Shown here: positions 1 to 6,038 of the stretch, piece by piece
How the letters are laid out: every line of letters begins with the position of its first letter
Position numbering within the stretch: the first letter of the stretch is position 1
NCBI GenBank assembly: GCA_947505915.1
Contig: CANNNH010000051.1
Location: 1-8,487 of the forward strand
Direction: 5' to 3'
Source of the DNA: Comamonadaceae bacterium
Lineage (GTDB): Bacteria; Pseudomonadota; Gammaproteobacteria; Burkholderiales; Burkholderiaceae
DNA: 8,487 nt
Position numbers and translations under genes: made by a program
Notes under the pieces: model-generated
What the model was told of the DNA's origin: nothing
The model's input: only the letters and a program-made list of their open reading frames with translations
The model's database searches: none

Positions 1-719
1 CTTATGCAGGTTCAGAGATGACCAGCATCTACGGCATCACCGATGGCGGCGTGAAAAAAACCGGTAAAGACGCCAGGGTATTGCCGCGCAGCGTGATCTA
101 CGATCCGGACCTCACGCTGAGCTTGCCGGTGGGATTGAGCGTCACCAGTGGTATGAATGCTTTAGCGCATGCGGCAGAAGGTTTGTATGCGCAAGACCGC
201 AACCCGATGACACGTTTAATGGCCATGGAAGGCATTTCCTCATTGGCCAAGGCGTTGCCAATGATCAAAGCGGATTCGCAGCATGTCCAAGGCCGGGCCT
301 TGGCTTTGTACGGGGCCTGGTTGTGCGGCAGTGTGCTCGGCAGCGTGGGCATGGCGTTGCACCACAAGCTTTGTCATACCTTGGGCGGCAGTTTTAATTT
401 GCCGCACGCCGAGGTGCATACCGTGGTGCTGCCTCATGCGCTGGCCTTTAATGCGAGTGCTGCACCACAAGCCATGCAGGACTTGGCGCAGTCGCTTGGC
501 GTTACTGACGGTCCCTTGGGTGTGTACCTTTTGGCAAAAAATAATGGTGCACTCGTGGCCTTGAAAGACATTGGCATGAAAGCCTCGGATTTGGATCTGG
601 CCGCAGACTTGGCGGTGACCTCACCTTATTGGAATCCAAGGCCTTTTGGCTTGCCACAGCGCGATGACATCAGAGCCTTGTTGCAAAGAGCTTTTGATGG
701 TGTTGCGCCTGGTACTTAA
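1..719 (+). CDS. Maleylacetate reductase, 5'-truncated by window edge
   Basis: NAD(P)H-dependent reduction of maleylacetate to 3-oxoadipate, a cytoplasmic lower-pathway step after hydroxyquinol (or chlorocatechol) ring cleavage. The reading frame is already open at base 3 and begins YAGSEMT, the glycine-rich motif that lies about 115 residues into full-length (about 350 aa) maleylacetate reductases. The ATG at 18 inside that motif is therefore not the start, and about one third of the protein is missing. Visible family marks are GMNALAHAAEGLYA, in which Asn replaces the first metal-binding Asp of iron alcohol dehydrogenases, then LHHKLCHTLGG and LPHAEVHTVVLPH. The family (for example GraC of the resorcinol pathway) is reported as metal-independent, which fits the Asn. 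The stop TAA at 717-719 is intact. It converges on the lysR gene. Any ring-cleavage dioxygenase partner would lie upstream, outside the window. The family assignment is firm; cofactor preference is not readable. Confidence 0.9.
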   Translation, partial: YAGSEMTSIYGITDGGVKKTGKDARVLPRSVIYDPDLTLSLPVGLSVTSGMNALAHAAEGLYAQDRNPMTRLMAMEGISSLAKALPMIKADSQHVQGRALALYGAWLCGSVLGSVGMALHHKLCHTLGGSFNLPHAEVHTVVLPHALAFNASAAPQAMQDLAQSLGVTDGPLGVYLLAKNNGALVALKDIGMKASDLDLAADLAVTSPYWNPRPFGLPQRDDIRALLQRAFDGVAPGT

Positions 720-720
720 G

Positions 721-749
721 GGGCTTGAACGCTGAAAACAGCTTCGCCC
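721..749 (+). terminator. Stem-loop just after the maleylacetate reductase stop, no U-tract
   Basis: Starting two bases after the TAA, GGGC (721-724), GAA (727-729) and GCTG (731-734) pair in order with CAGC (739-742), TTC (743-745) and GCCC (746-749). The loop is AAAA, with small bulges at 725-726 and 730. This gives 11 pairs in 29 bases. No run of T follows, so it is not a classical Rho-independent terminator. It could protect the mRNA 3' end or act with Rho. The pairing is seen directly; the role is inferred. Confidence 0.4.
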
Positions 750-796
750 AAGGATTGGCACAACCCAGCAGGGCTAGGCATATCAGGCAATCCTTG
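749..796. repeat. Perfect 9-base inverted repeat in the convergent gap
   Basis: CAAGGATTG (749-757) and CAATCCTTG (788-796) are exact reverse complements separated by 30 bases. They lie in the 162-base non-coding gap between the maleylacetate reductase gene and the convergent lysR gene. No T-run follows on either strand, so a terminator role is not supported. The arms could be a protein site or part of a larger 3' structure together with the adjoining stem-loop. No gene is seen in this gap. Confidence 0.35.
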
Positions 797-836
797 CGGT
801 GTTTGCCAGTCTGACCATTGCAACCAGCGCGTGGCA

Positions 837-867
837 AAATTCCTCTATGGTTTCTCCAAATTAGAGG
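837..867 (-). terminator. Candidate Rho-independent terminator of lysR
   Basis: Read on the - strand, 15 bases after the lysR stop, CCTCTA (867-862) pairs with TAGAGG (847-842). TGG and CCA can extend the stem across a 3-base bulge, and AATTTT follows at 841-836. The stem is short and the T-run has only four bases, so termination may be weak. Position and polarity fit the end of lysR. Confidence 0.45.
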
Positions 868-881
868 TCAAAGCATACGCG

Positions 882-1772
882 CTAAGCAGGAATATGTCTT
901 CGCAGTAAATCAGAAAAATATTCAGCAGCAGGTGTCAAAGGTAAATCTGCGCGTCGTATGCAAACAATGTCCGGTGCAACGAGTTTCTCTTGGATATGAA
1001 TCACTTCAAGCGCGTTACGGGTCAACGGAAATTCATTCCATTGCACAGGAAGAATGGCTAGCAAATCGGTATAGGCCAGCGCCGCCATGACTGACATGGT
1101 GGACTGCGCTTGCAACATGATGCGAGGCGCGGGCATGCCATAGCCGGCAAACAATTGATTCAAATCATCGGCCGCGTTGTAGTTCAGCGAGGTCGTTGCC
1201 CATTCCGCATCTGCCAAGTCATGAATGGAAGTGGCTTTGGCCAGAGGGTGATTTTTGCGACCCACAATCGTGCGTGTGTTGTTGAACAGCAGTTCGGTCA
1301 TCAATCCGGGAGCCACCCCGCTTTGCGGGCTAGCACCTAAGTAAAAGTCCACACTGCCATTGCGCAATCCGGCTTCGATCGCCGGGTACAAACCTTCGAT
1401 GATGTGCAATTTGACTTGTGGAAACTGTTTTCTGAAAGCGGGAAGTGCAAACGGCAACATGCCTACATGCGGCATGATGGACAGACCAACCACCACCGTG
1501 CCTTGCATATCCCCTTGTGTTTGTCCAATTTCTTCGCGTGCACGCTGCAATTCATTGAGCACCATGCCGGCGCGTTCGTAAAATAATTTACCGGCCGTGG
1601 TCAGCACCATGCCTCGCGCTTCGCGTTCAAACAGCGCTGTGCCCAAATCCCGCTCTAAGGTGCGGATGCTGCGAGTCAATGCGGGTTGTGCTAAATCAAG
1701 ATGACGCGCCGCTGCACGCAAGCTGCCTTGCTGCACGATGGCCACCATGTCACGTAATTGGGTCAGTTTCAT
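882..1772 (-). CDS. LysR-type transcriptional regulator
   Basis: A 296-residue protein, the usual length for LysR regulators. Residues 1-60 form the winged helix-turn-helix: the N-terminus is MKLTQLRDMVAIVQQGSLRA, followed by AARHLDLAQPALTRSIRTLE, the typical recognition segment, then LGTALFERE. Residues from about 90 to the end form the two-lobed effector-binding domain, starting near GTVVVGLSIMP. Such proteins act as tetramers and usually activate a divergent promoter when a pathway intermediate binds. The gene is divergent from the short-chain dehydrogenase gene across 137 bases and convergent with maleylacetate reductase. It is therefore the probable regulator of the six-gene operon, and perhaps of the reductase too. 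A T-N11-A palindrome lies just upstream of its start codon, which suggests autoregulation. I see no clear Shine-Dalgarno, but the start at 1772 gives the canonical N-terminus. The effector is unknown; an aromatic acid or CoA ester is inferred from context. Confidence 0.93.
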   Translation of the reverse strand: MKLTQLRDMVAIVQQGSLRAAARHLDLAQPALTRSIRTLERDLGTALFEREARGMVLTTAGKLFYERAGMVLNELQRAREEIGQTQGDMQGTVVVGLSIMPHVGMLPFALPAFRKQFPQVKLHIIEGLYPAIEAGLRNGSVDFYLGASPQSGVAPGLMTELLFNNTRTIVGRKNHPLAKATSIHDLADAEWATTSLNYNAADDLNQLFAGYGMPAPRIMLQAQSTMSVMAALAYTDLLAILPVQWNEFPLTRNALEVIHIQEKLVAPDIVCIRRADLPLTPAAEYFSDLLRRHIPA

Positions 1773-1774
1773 GT

Positions 1775-1793
1775 TGATAGCAATTAGGTATCA
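1775..1793. promoter_or_regulatory. Putative LysR box (T-N11-A palindrome)
   Basis: TGATA (1775-1779) and TATCA (1789-1793) are exact inverted arms separated by nine bases. They contain the T-N11-A spacing (T1778, A1790) of LysR recognition sites. The site is three bases from the lysR start codon. It lies about 64 bases upstream of a transcription start that would follow the TAATCT -10-like hexamer at 1836-1841, the usual distance for the regulator's recognition site. The palindrome is seen directly; regulator identity and start site are inferred. Confidence 0.5.
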
Positions 1794-1835
1794 CTCAATC
1801 AATTTTGCCATCTTTTTTGAATCCCCCTGCTTGGG

Positions 1836-1841
1836 TAATCT
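1836..1841 (+). promoter_or_regulatory. Possible -10 hexamer of the catabolic operon
   Basis: TAATCT resembles a sigma-70 -10 box. No good -35 hexamer sits 16-18 bases upstream: only a T-rich stretch lies near 1813-1820. That is common at LysR-activated promoters. It would give transcription from about 1848 and a leader of roughly 60 bases before the dehydrogenase start. This is a weak call made mainly because its spacing to the LysR box is right. Confidence 0.25.
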
Positions 1842-1861
1842 GCAGCCTCAGACACATTGAA

Positions 1862-1880
1862 CGGGCTTGACACAAGCCCG
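1862..1880. promoter_or_regulatory. Perfect GC-rich inverted repeat in the operon leader
   Basis: CGGGCTTG (1862-1869) and CAAGCCCG (1873-1880) are exact inverted arms around ACA. The repeat sits 29 bases ahead of the dehydrogenase start and ends 17 bases before its Shine-Dalgarno GGAGA (1898-1902). As RNA it would form an 8-pair hairpin with a 3-base loop and no U-tract. As DNA it would be a 19-base operator-like palindrome. It does not match the T-N11-A pattern of the LysR box, so a second regulator or an mRNA-stability role is possible. Confidence 0.45.
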
Positions 1881-1909
1881 ACGCAGCAGACTCAAACGGA
1901 GACATTGGC

Positions 1910-2671
1910 ATGACTGTCAGAAAAAAAGCCCTGGTCACAGGCGGTGCGACCGGCATTGGCAAAAGTGCGGTGCTGGCATTGGCGCGCGCTGGCTATGACG
2001 TGGCCATCAATTACGCCTCCAGCGCCAAGGCGGCACAAGATACAGCCAAAGAAGCGCAAGCATTGGGTGCACACACCTTGTTATTGCAATGTGATGTCAG
2101 CGATGACGCAGCGGTGCGTCGCATGATGGCTGAGATTGATGCCGCCTTCGGGCACTTGGATGCGTTGGTGAGCAACGCAGGCACCACCGCCAGTTGGAAG
2201 GTCAAAGATCTGGAAAGTTTGGACATGGACGAATGGGACCGCACGTTTGCAGTCAATGTGCGCGGCACCTTTCAAGTCGCGCGAGCGGCGGTGTCATTGC
2301 TGAAAAAAGGCACCAATCCCAGCATCGTCAACACCGCGAGCATCGTCGGATTGCGTCCCGGCCCGCAGCCCTTGCCCTATGCCGCCAGCAAGGCAGCGGT
2401 TGTTAATCTGACCAAAACATTGGCCTGGAACTTGGGTCCTGAAATAAGGGTGAATGCAGTGGCACCCGGATGGATGGAAGGCGATTGGATGCAACGCATG
2501 CTGGGCGACAAGTACGATGATTTGATGGGTAAGCGGGCCAAGCTCACACCACTCAAGCGTTGTGTGACAGCCGATGATGTGGCCGAGACCATGATGACGT
2601 TGATACAAGCGAATCGTTTTGTCACCGGAGAAATCATCGTCATCGACGGCGGTTTCACCAGTTCCACTTGA
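1910..2671 (+). CDS. Short-chain dehydrogenase/reductase, first gene of the operon
   Basis: A 253-residue classical SDR, normally a cytoplasmic NAD(P)(H)-dependent oxidoreductase acting on a hydroxyl or keto group. In order, the sequence shows the cofactor motif TGGATGIG (residues 10-17), DV at 62-63 for the adenine, NAG (89-91), structural Asn116, catalytic Ser144, and the YxxxK pair Tyr157/Lys161. PG (186-187) and the C-terminal IDGG complete the fold. GGAGA lies seven bases ahead of the ATG. It closely precedes the ligase gene (16 bases). The context suggests oxidation of a beta-hydroxyacyl-CoA (CouN-like role) or of a cyclic diol or alcohol. SDR sequences resembling FabG do not reveal substrate, so 3-oxoacyl-ACP reductase annotation should be treated as a family label only. 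Confidence 0.92.
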   Translation: MTVRKKALVTGGATGIGKSAVLALARAGYDVAINYASSAKAAQDTAKEAQALGAHTLLLQCDVSDDAAVRRMMAEIDAAFGHLDALVSNAGTTASWKVKDLESLDMDEWDRTFAVNVRGTFQVARAAVSLLKKGTNPSIVNTASIVGLRPGPQPLPYAASKAAVVNLTKTLAWNLGPEIRVNAVAPGWMEGDWMQRMLGDKYDDLMGKRAKLTPLKRCVTADDVAETMMTLIQANRFVTGEIIVIDGGFTSST

Positions 2672-2673
2672 AC

Positions 2674-2680
2674 AAGGAGA
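2674..2680 (+). promoter_or_regulatory. Shine-Dalgarno that fixes the ligase start
   Basis: AAGGAGA lies seven bases upstream of the ATG at 2688. The ligase frame stays open further upstream, with another ATG at 2619 inside the dehydrogenase gene, but that codon would add 23 low-complexity residues and has no comparable site. The site supports 2688 as the start, giving an N-terminus that matches DhbE/EntE relatives. Confidence 0.8.
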
Positions 2681-2687
2681 ATTCACC

Positions 2688-4334
2688 ATGTTGCCAGGCT
2701 TTGTTCCCTTCCCCCCAGAATTTGTTGCTCGCTACCGTGAAAAAGGCTATTGGAAGAATTTGTCACTCGCGCAAGAGTTTGCAGTTCTTTATAAAAAATA
2801 CGCTGACCGCGTTTTGTTGGTTGATGGCGATCATCAATTTACCTATACAGATATAGACCGCATCACCGATAACCTTGCATTGAACTTGCTGGAGATCGGC
2901 ATACAACCGGTCGACCGGGTGGTGCCGGTGTTGCCGAATGTGCATGAGTTTGTGTTGCTATACCTGGCGCTGCAAAAAATCGGCGGCATTCCGATTGCCG
3001 CTTTGGTCACGCACCGTTTTGCCGAGATCAATCAATTTGTCAATCTGTCAGGCGCCACCACCTGTGTCTATCCTGAAACATCAGGTGACTTTGCGTTTTC
3101 ACCTGTGATTGACCGTATTCAAAATGAAAACCCGTCGCTCAAATTTCGCATCGTGCTGGGCAACCCCCAAGCCGGTGAGTATTCTTTGCGTGAACTGATT
3201 GACAAACCTGCCAGCCTGCCTGCATCCCGCTTAGCAGAGATACACATCGATCCGATGGCGCCGTGTATTTTTCAACTCTCGGGCGGCACCACAGGCATTC
3301 CTAAATTGATTCCGCGTACCAACAATGATTACGCTTACAACTCCAAAGTGGCCTCCGAGGTGTGTGACTTGACAGCGGAGTCGGTGCTGTTGTTGGTGTT
3401 GCCGATTGCACATAACTTGCCGCTTGCCTGCCCGGGCATACAAGGCTATATGTTCAATGGTGCCAAGGTGGTGTTGCACCACAACACCCGCCCGGCAGAG
3501 ATGTTTGCTTTGATTCAAAAACACCGCGTCACGCATTTGAAGGTAGTGCCAGCGCTGTTGATCCGATTGATCAATGACCCCGGTGTGACTGAGTATGACT
3601 TGTCGAGCTTGAAGTTGATTCAAAGTGGCGGCCAGCGTATGCAACCCGAGGTGCGTGCGAAAACCAGACAACTCATCCCCGGCGTGTTTGTGCAGGAAAA
3701 TTTCGGCATGTCTGAAGGCACATTGATGTTTGTTCGCTCAACCGATTCGGAAGACGTCAAGTTGGAAACCTGCGGTCGTCCGGTCTGTGCGGATGATGAA
3801 GTGAAATTGCTGGATGAGGATGACAACGAAGTTCCCATGGGCGAGGTCGGTGAACTGACTGTGCGCGGACCTTACACCTTGCGCGGCTACTACGGCGTGC
3901 CAGAGTACAACGCCAAGCAATTCACGTTTGACGGCTTTTACCGCTCCGGCGATTTGATGCGCATGCATGCCTCGGGCAACTATGTGGTCGAAGGCCGCAA
4001 AAAAGATTTGATCAACCGAGGCGGTGAAAAAATCAGCGCTGAAGAAGTTGAAAACCTGATCCTCATGCACCCGGCTGTGCAAAACGTGGCGTGTGTCCCC
4101 ATGCCGGACGCGAACATGGGCGAGAAGATGTGTGCTTTCGTCATTCTCAAAACAGGCCAGCAACTCGATTTCAAAACATTGATCGGTTTTTTGCTCACCA
4201 AAGAAATTGCCAAGTTCAAACTACCCGAGCGTTTAGAGGTCGTGGCCGATTTACCTGTCTCTACATTCGGCAAGGTGTCGAAAAAAGCATTGGTTGAAAT
4301 GGTCACCGCCAAACTTCAATCTGAACAAGCATGA
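2688..4334 (+). CDS. DhbE/EntE-like aryl acid adenylating enzyme (aryl-AMP or aryl-CoA ligase)
   Basis: A 548-residue ANL-superfamily enzyme that activates a carboxylic acid with ATP to an acyl-adenylate and probably transfers it to CoA. It resembles DhbE/EntE throughout, from the N-terminal GFVPFPPE and HRFAEI (109-114) onward. Motifs are the P-loop SGGTTGIPK (198-206), AHN (241-243), FGMSEG (339-344), YRSGDL (418-423), hinge GRKKDLINRGGEKIS (436-450) and C-terminal catalytic Lys529 in GKVSKK. Asn243 corresponds to the DhbE Asn that contacts the 2-hydroxyl. Cys248 and Leu346 fall at DhbE Ser240 and Val337, where salicylate-activating relatives carry Cys and Leu. Leu244 and Asn338 differ from the DhbE residues there. 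DhbE numbering is from memory. No siderophore NRPS, isochorismatase or carrier protein is nearby, and the neighbours are catabolic, so a CoA thioester product is inferred. A salicylyl-AMP ligase in a degradative pathway (Streptomyces SdgA) is a precedent. Confidence 0.88.
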   Translation: MLPGFVPFPPEFVARYREKGYWKNLSLAQEFAVLYKKYADRVLLVDGDHQFTYTDIDRITDNLALNLLEIGIQPVDRVVPVLPNVHEFVLLYLALQKIGGIPIAALVTHRFAEINQFVNLSGATTCVYPETSGDFAFSPVIDRIQNENPSLKFRIVLGNPQAGEYSLRELIDKPASLPASRLAEIHIDPMAPCIFQLSGGTTGIPKLIPRTNNDYAYNSKVASEVCDLTAESVLLLVLPIAHNLPLACPGIQGYMFNGAKVVLHHNTRPAEMFALIQKHRVTHLKVVPALLIRLINDPGVTEYDLSSLKLIQSGGQRMQPEVRAKTRQLIPGVFVQENFGMSEGTLMFVRSTDSEDVKLETCGRPVCADDEVKLLDEDDNEVPMGEVGELTVRGPYTLRGYYGVPEYNAKQFTFDGFYRSGDLMRMHASGNYVVEGRKKDLINRGGEKISAEEVENLILMHPAVQNVACVPMPDANMGEKMCAFVILKTGQQLDFKTLIGFLLTKEIAKFKLPERLEVVADLPVSTFGKVSKKALVEMVTAKLQSEQA

Positions 4335-4358
4335 TGACTCAAACACACAGGACACACT

Positions 4359-5201
4359 ATGCGCGTCATTGATTTGCATTGCTACCCGGGCACACAGACT
4401 TGGATTGATTCTCAAGGCCCTTACCCTGAGGCGCTGGCCACTTACTGGAAACGTGAATGGGTGGCGAAATCTGAAGAAGAGGTGATCGCTGAATTCACGG
4501 GTGCCGGTGTGGACGCCTGTTTGGTTGCCTTGGATTTGGAAACCACGGTAGCGACACCGCCTTGCACCAATGACTATGTGCACGGCATGTGGAAGCGTCA
4601 CCCGCAGCGGGTCATACAGTGCTGGGGTGCGGTGGAACCCGCCAAGGGTGAAATCGCCATCCGCCAAGCCAAGCATGCGGTACAGGATTTGGGCTTCATC
4701 GGTTTTCACTTTCACCCGATCATGCAGCATTTCGCTGTGAATGACAGACGCTATTACGATTTGTTTGAAGTGATCAACGAACTTGGTGCAGCGGTGATGA
4801 TTGATGTGGGCACCACCGGCATGGGCGCGGGTATGCCCGGCGGCAACGGTGCCCGTGTGCGCCATGCGCATCCGTCACACATTGATGATTTGGCTGCAGA
4901 TTTTCCGCATCTGAAAATCATCATGGCACACCCGGGATGGCCGTGGGTAGAGGAAACCACAGCGGTGGCCTTGCACAAAGGCAATGTGTATTGGGAGATG
5001 TCGGGCTGGGCGCCCAAGCATTTCCCGGGCAACCTCAAGGTAGACATACGCGGTCGGCTGCAAGACAAAATCATGTTCGGCAGTGACTACCCCAGCCTGC
5101 CGTATGAGCGTATTTTCAAGGAATGGAATGAATTGGGCTACAAGGATGAGGTCATGGAAAAAATCATGCACGGTAACGCCGAGCGGGTGCTAGGCCTGTG
5201 A
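4359..5201 (+). CDS. Amidohydrolase-2 family protein with an altered metal site
   Basis: A 280-residue TIM-barrel protein of the ACMSD/amidohydrolase-2 family. Members decarboxylate or hydrolyse aromatic and CoA-linked substrates; one branch is the CouO-type 4-hydroxyphenyl-beta-ketoacyl-CoA hydrolase. The sequence begins VIDLHCYPG, where the usual HxH is His7-Cys-Tyr9. It continues with FHFHP (116-120), IDVGTTGMGAG (148-158) where Asp149 stands where a metal-binding His is usual, MAHPGWPWVEE (189-199), and the conserved Asp243 in FGSDYP. Metal coordination must therefore differ from the classical site. AGGA lies six bases before the ATG, 24 bases after the ligase stop. Its position between ligase and hydratases suggests action on the CoA ester, for example C-C or thioester hydrolysis. 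Decarboxylation is the alternative. Family is sure; reaction is not. Confidence 0.75.
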   Translation: MRVIDLHCYPGTQTWIDSQGPYPEALATYWKREWVAKSEEEVIAEFTGAGVDACLVALDLETTVATPPCTNDYVHGMWKRHPQRVIQCWGAVEPAKGEIAIRQAKHAVQDLGFIGFHFHPIMQHFAVNDRRYYDLFEVINELGAAVMIDVGTTGMGAGMPGGNGARVRHAHPSHIDDLAADFPHLKIIMAHPGWPWVEETTAVALHKGNVYWEMSGWAPKHFPGNLKVDIRGRLQDKIMFGSDYPSLPYERIFKEWNELGYKDEVMEKIMHGNAERVLGL

Positions 5202-5230
5202 CCCTCAATGATTTTGCAAAGGCTTCAAGC

Positions 5231-6028
5231 ATGACTGACCCCATCCTGTTTGAAATGCGCGGTCATGTCGCGCTGCTAACGCTCAACCGTCCTGACACAC
5301 GCAATGCGTTGAGTGGAGAAGAGATGTTCTCCGCGTTCGAGCAATTGTTTGCTCGCATGAATGACGACATGAACGTCCGGGCGGCTGTTCTCACAGGTGC
5401 TGGCAGCGCATTTTGTTCAGGCGGCAACGTAGCAGAGATGCGTGACAAGCAAGGCATGTTCGGTGGCAGCGCCGAGCAAGTCGCCGCCAATTACCGTGCG
5501 GGTATTCAACGCATTCCGCGCGCCTTTCAAACTTTGCAAGTGCCCATCATTGCGGCGGTCAACGGCGCGGCGGTTGGCGCAGGCAACGACTTGGCGTGCA
5601 TGTGCGATATACGCATCGCGGCCAGCAACGCGCGTTTTGCAGAAAGTTTTGTCAAACTCGGCATCATTTCGGGCGATGGCGGATGCTGGCTGCTGCCGCG
5701 CACTATCGGCATGTCGCGCGCTGCAGAAATGGCGCTCACCGGTGACATGGTGGACGCGACACAAGCACTTGCCATAGGACTGGTCTCTTCGGTGGTTGCC
5801 CCGCAAGAATTGGTGAATGCCGCGCTGGCATTGGCTGAACGCATCGCCGCCAATCCGCCGCAGGCTTTGCGGTGGACCAAACAGTTGTTACAGCAAGGCA
5901 GGCAAGGCACCTTGGACGATGCACTCCATCAAGCGGGTGTGTTGCAGGGACAAGCCCACCAGACGGCTGACCATGCCGAGGCGATCAACGCGTTTTTTGA
6001 AAAACGCCAACCCGTATTTCGTGGCTAA
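5231..6028 (+). CDS. Crotonase-family protein lacking both classical catalytic glutamates
   Basis: A 265-residue enoyl-CoA hydratase/isomerase-fold protein that should bind an acyl-CoA in the cytoplasm. The oxyanion-hole segments are present: FCSGGNV (61-67) and GAAVGAGND (112-120). Asp120 replaces the first catalytic Glu (rat Glu144), and Phe140 falls at the second (rat Glu164), with Glu138 nearby. The following loop reads ISGDGGCWLLPR (146-157), with Asp149 in place of the usual Ala/Gly. The residue assignments come from alignment by eye. Simple hydratase chemistry is doubtful; isomerisation, C-C cleavage or another acyl-CoA reaction is more likely. I chose the ATG at 5231 because AAAGG lies eight bases upstream and the N-terminus then matches the family. 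A GTG at 5198, overlapping the previous stop as GTGA, would add 11 residues and remains possible. It ends QPVFRG, as its downstream paralogue ends QPVFKGH. Confidence 0.82.
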   Translation: MTDPILFEMRGHVALLTLNRPDTRNALSGEEMFSAFEQLFARMNDDMNVRAAVLTGAGSAFCSGGNVAEMRDKQGMFGGSAEQVAANYRAGIQRIPRAFQTLQVPIIAAVNGAAVGAGNDLACMCDIRIAASNARFAESFVKLGIISGDGGCWLLPRTIGMSRAAEMALTGDMVDATQALAIGLVSSVVAPQELVNAALALAERIAANPPQALRWTKQLLQQGRQGTLDDALHQAGVLQGQAHQTADHAEAINAFFEKRQPVFRG

Positions 6029-6038
6029 AGGCAGTCTG

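Noticed and set aside
802..838. TTTGCCA / TGGCAAA inverted repeat as a terminator
   Set aside because: Arms of seven bases with a 23-base loop and no T-run on either strand; it may be chance.
2688..4334. Siderophore biosynthesis locus
   Set aside because: The DhbE-like gene suggests it, but there is no isochorismate synthase, isochorismatase, carrier domain or NRPS in the window, and all neighbours are catabolic.
4251..4871. 206-codon open frame on the - strand
   Set aside because: Lies antisense to the ligase end and the first amidohydrolase, shows no family motif, and both + strand genes have clear motifs and ribosome sites.
5817..6038. 74-codon upstream extension of the enoyl-CoA hydratase frame
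   Set aside because: Arginine-rich translation of another gene's coding sequence in an alternate frame; the hydratase family begins at the ATG at 6039.
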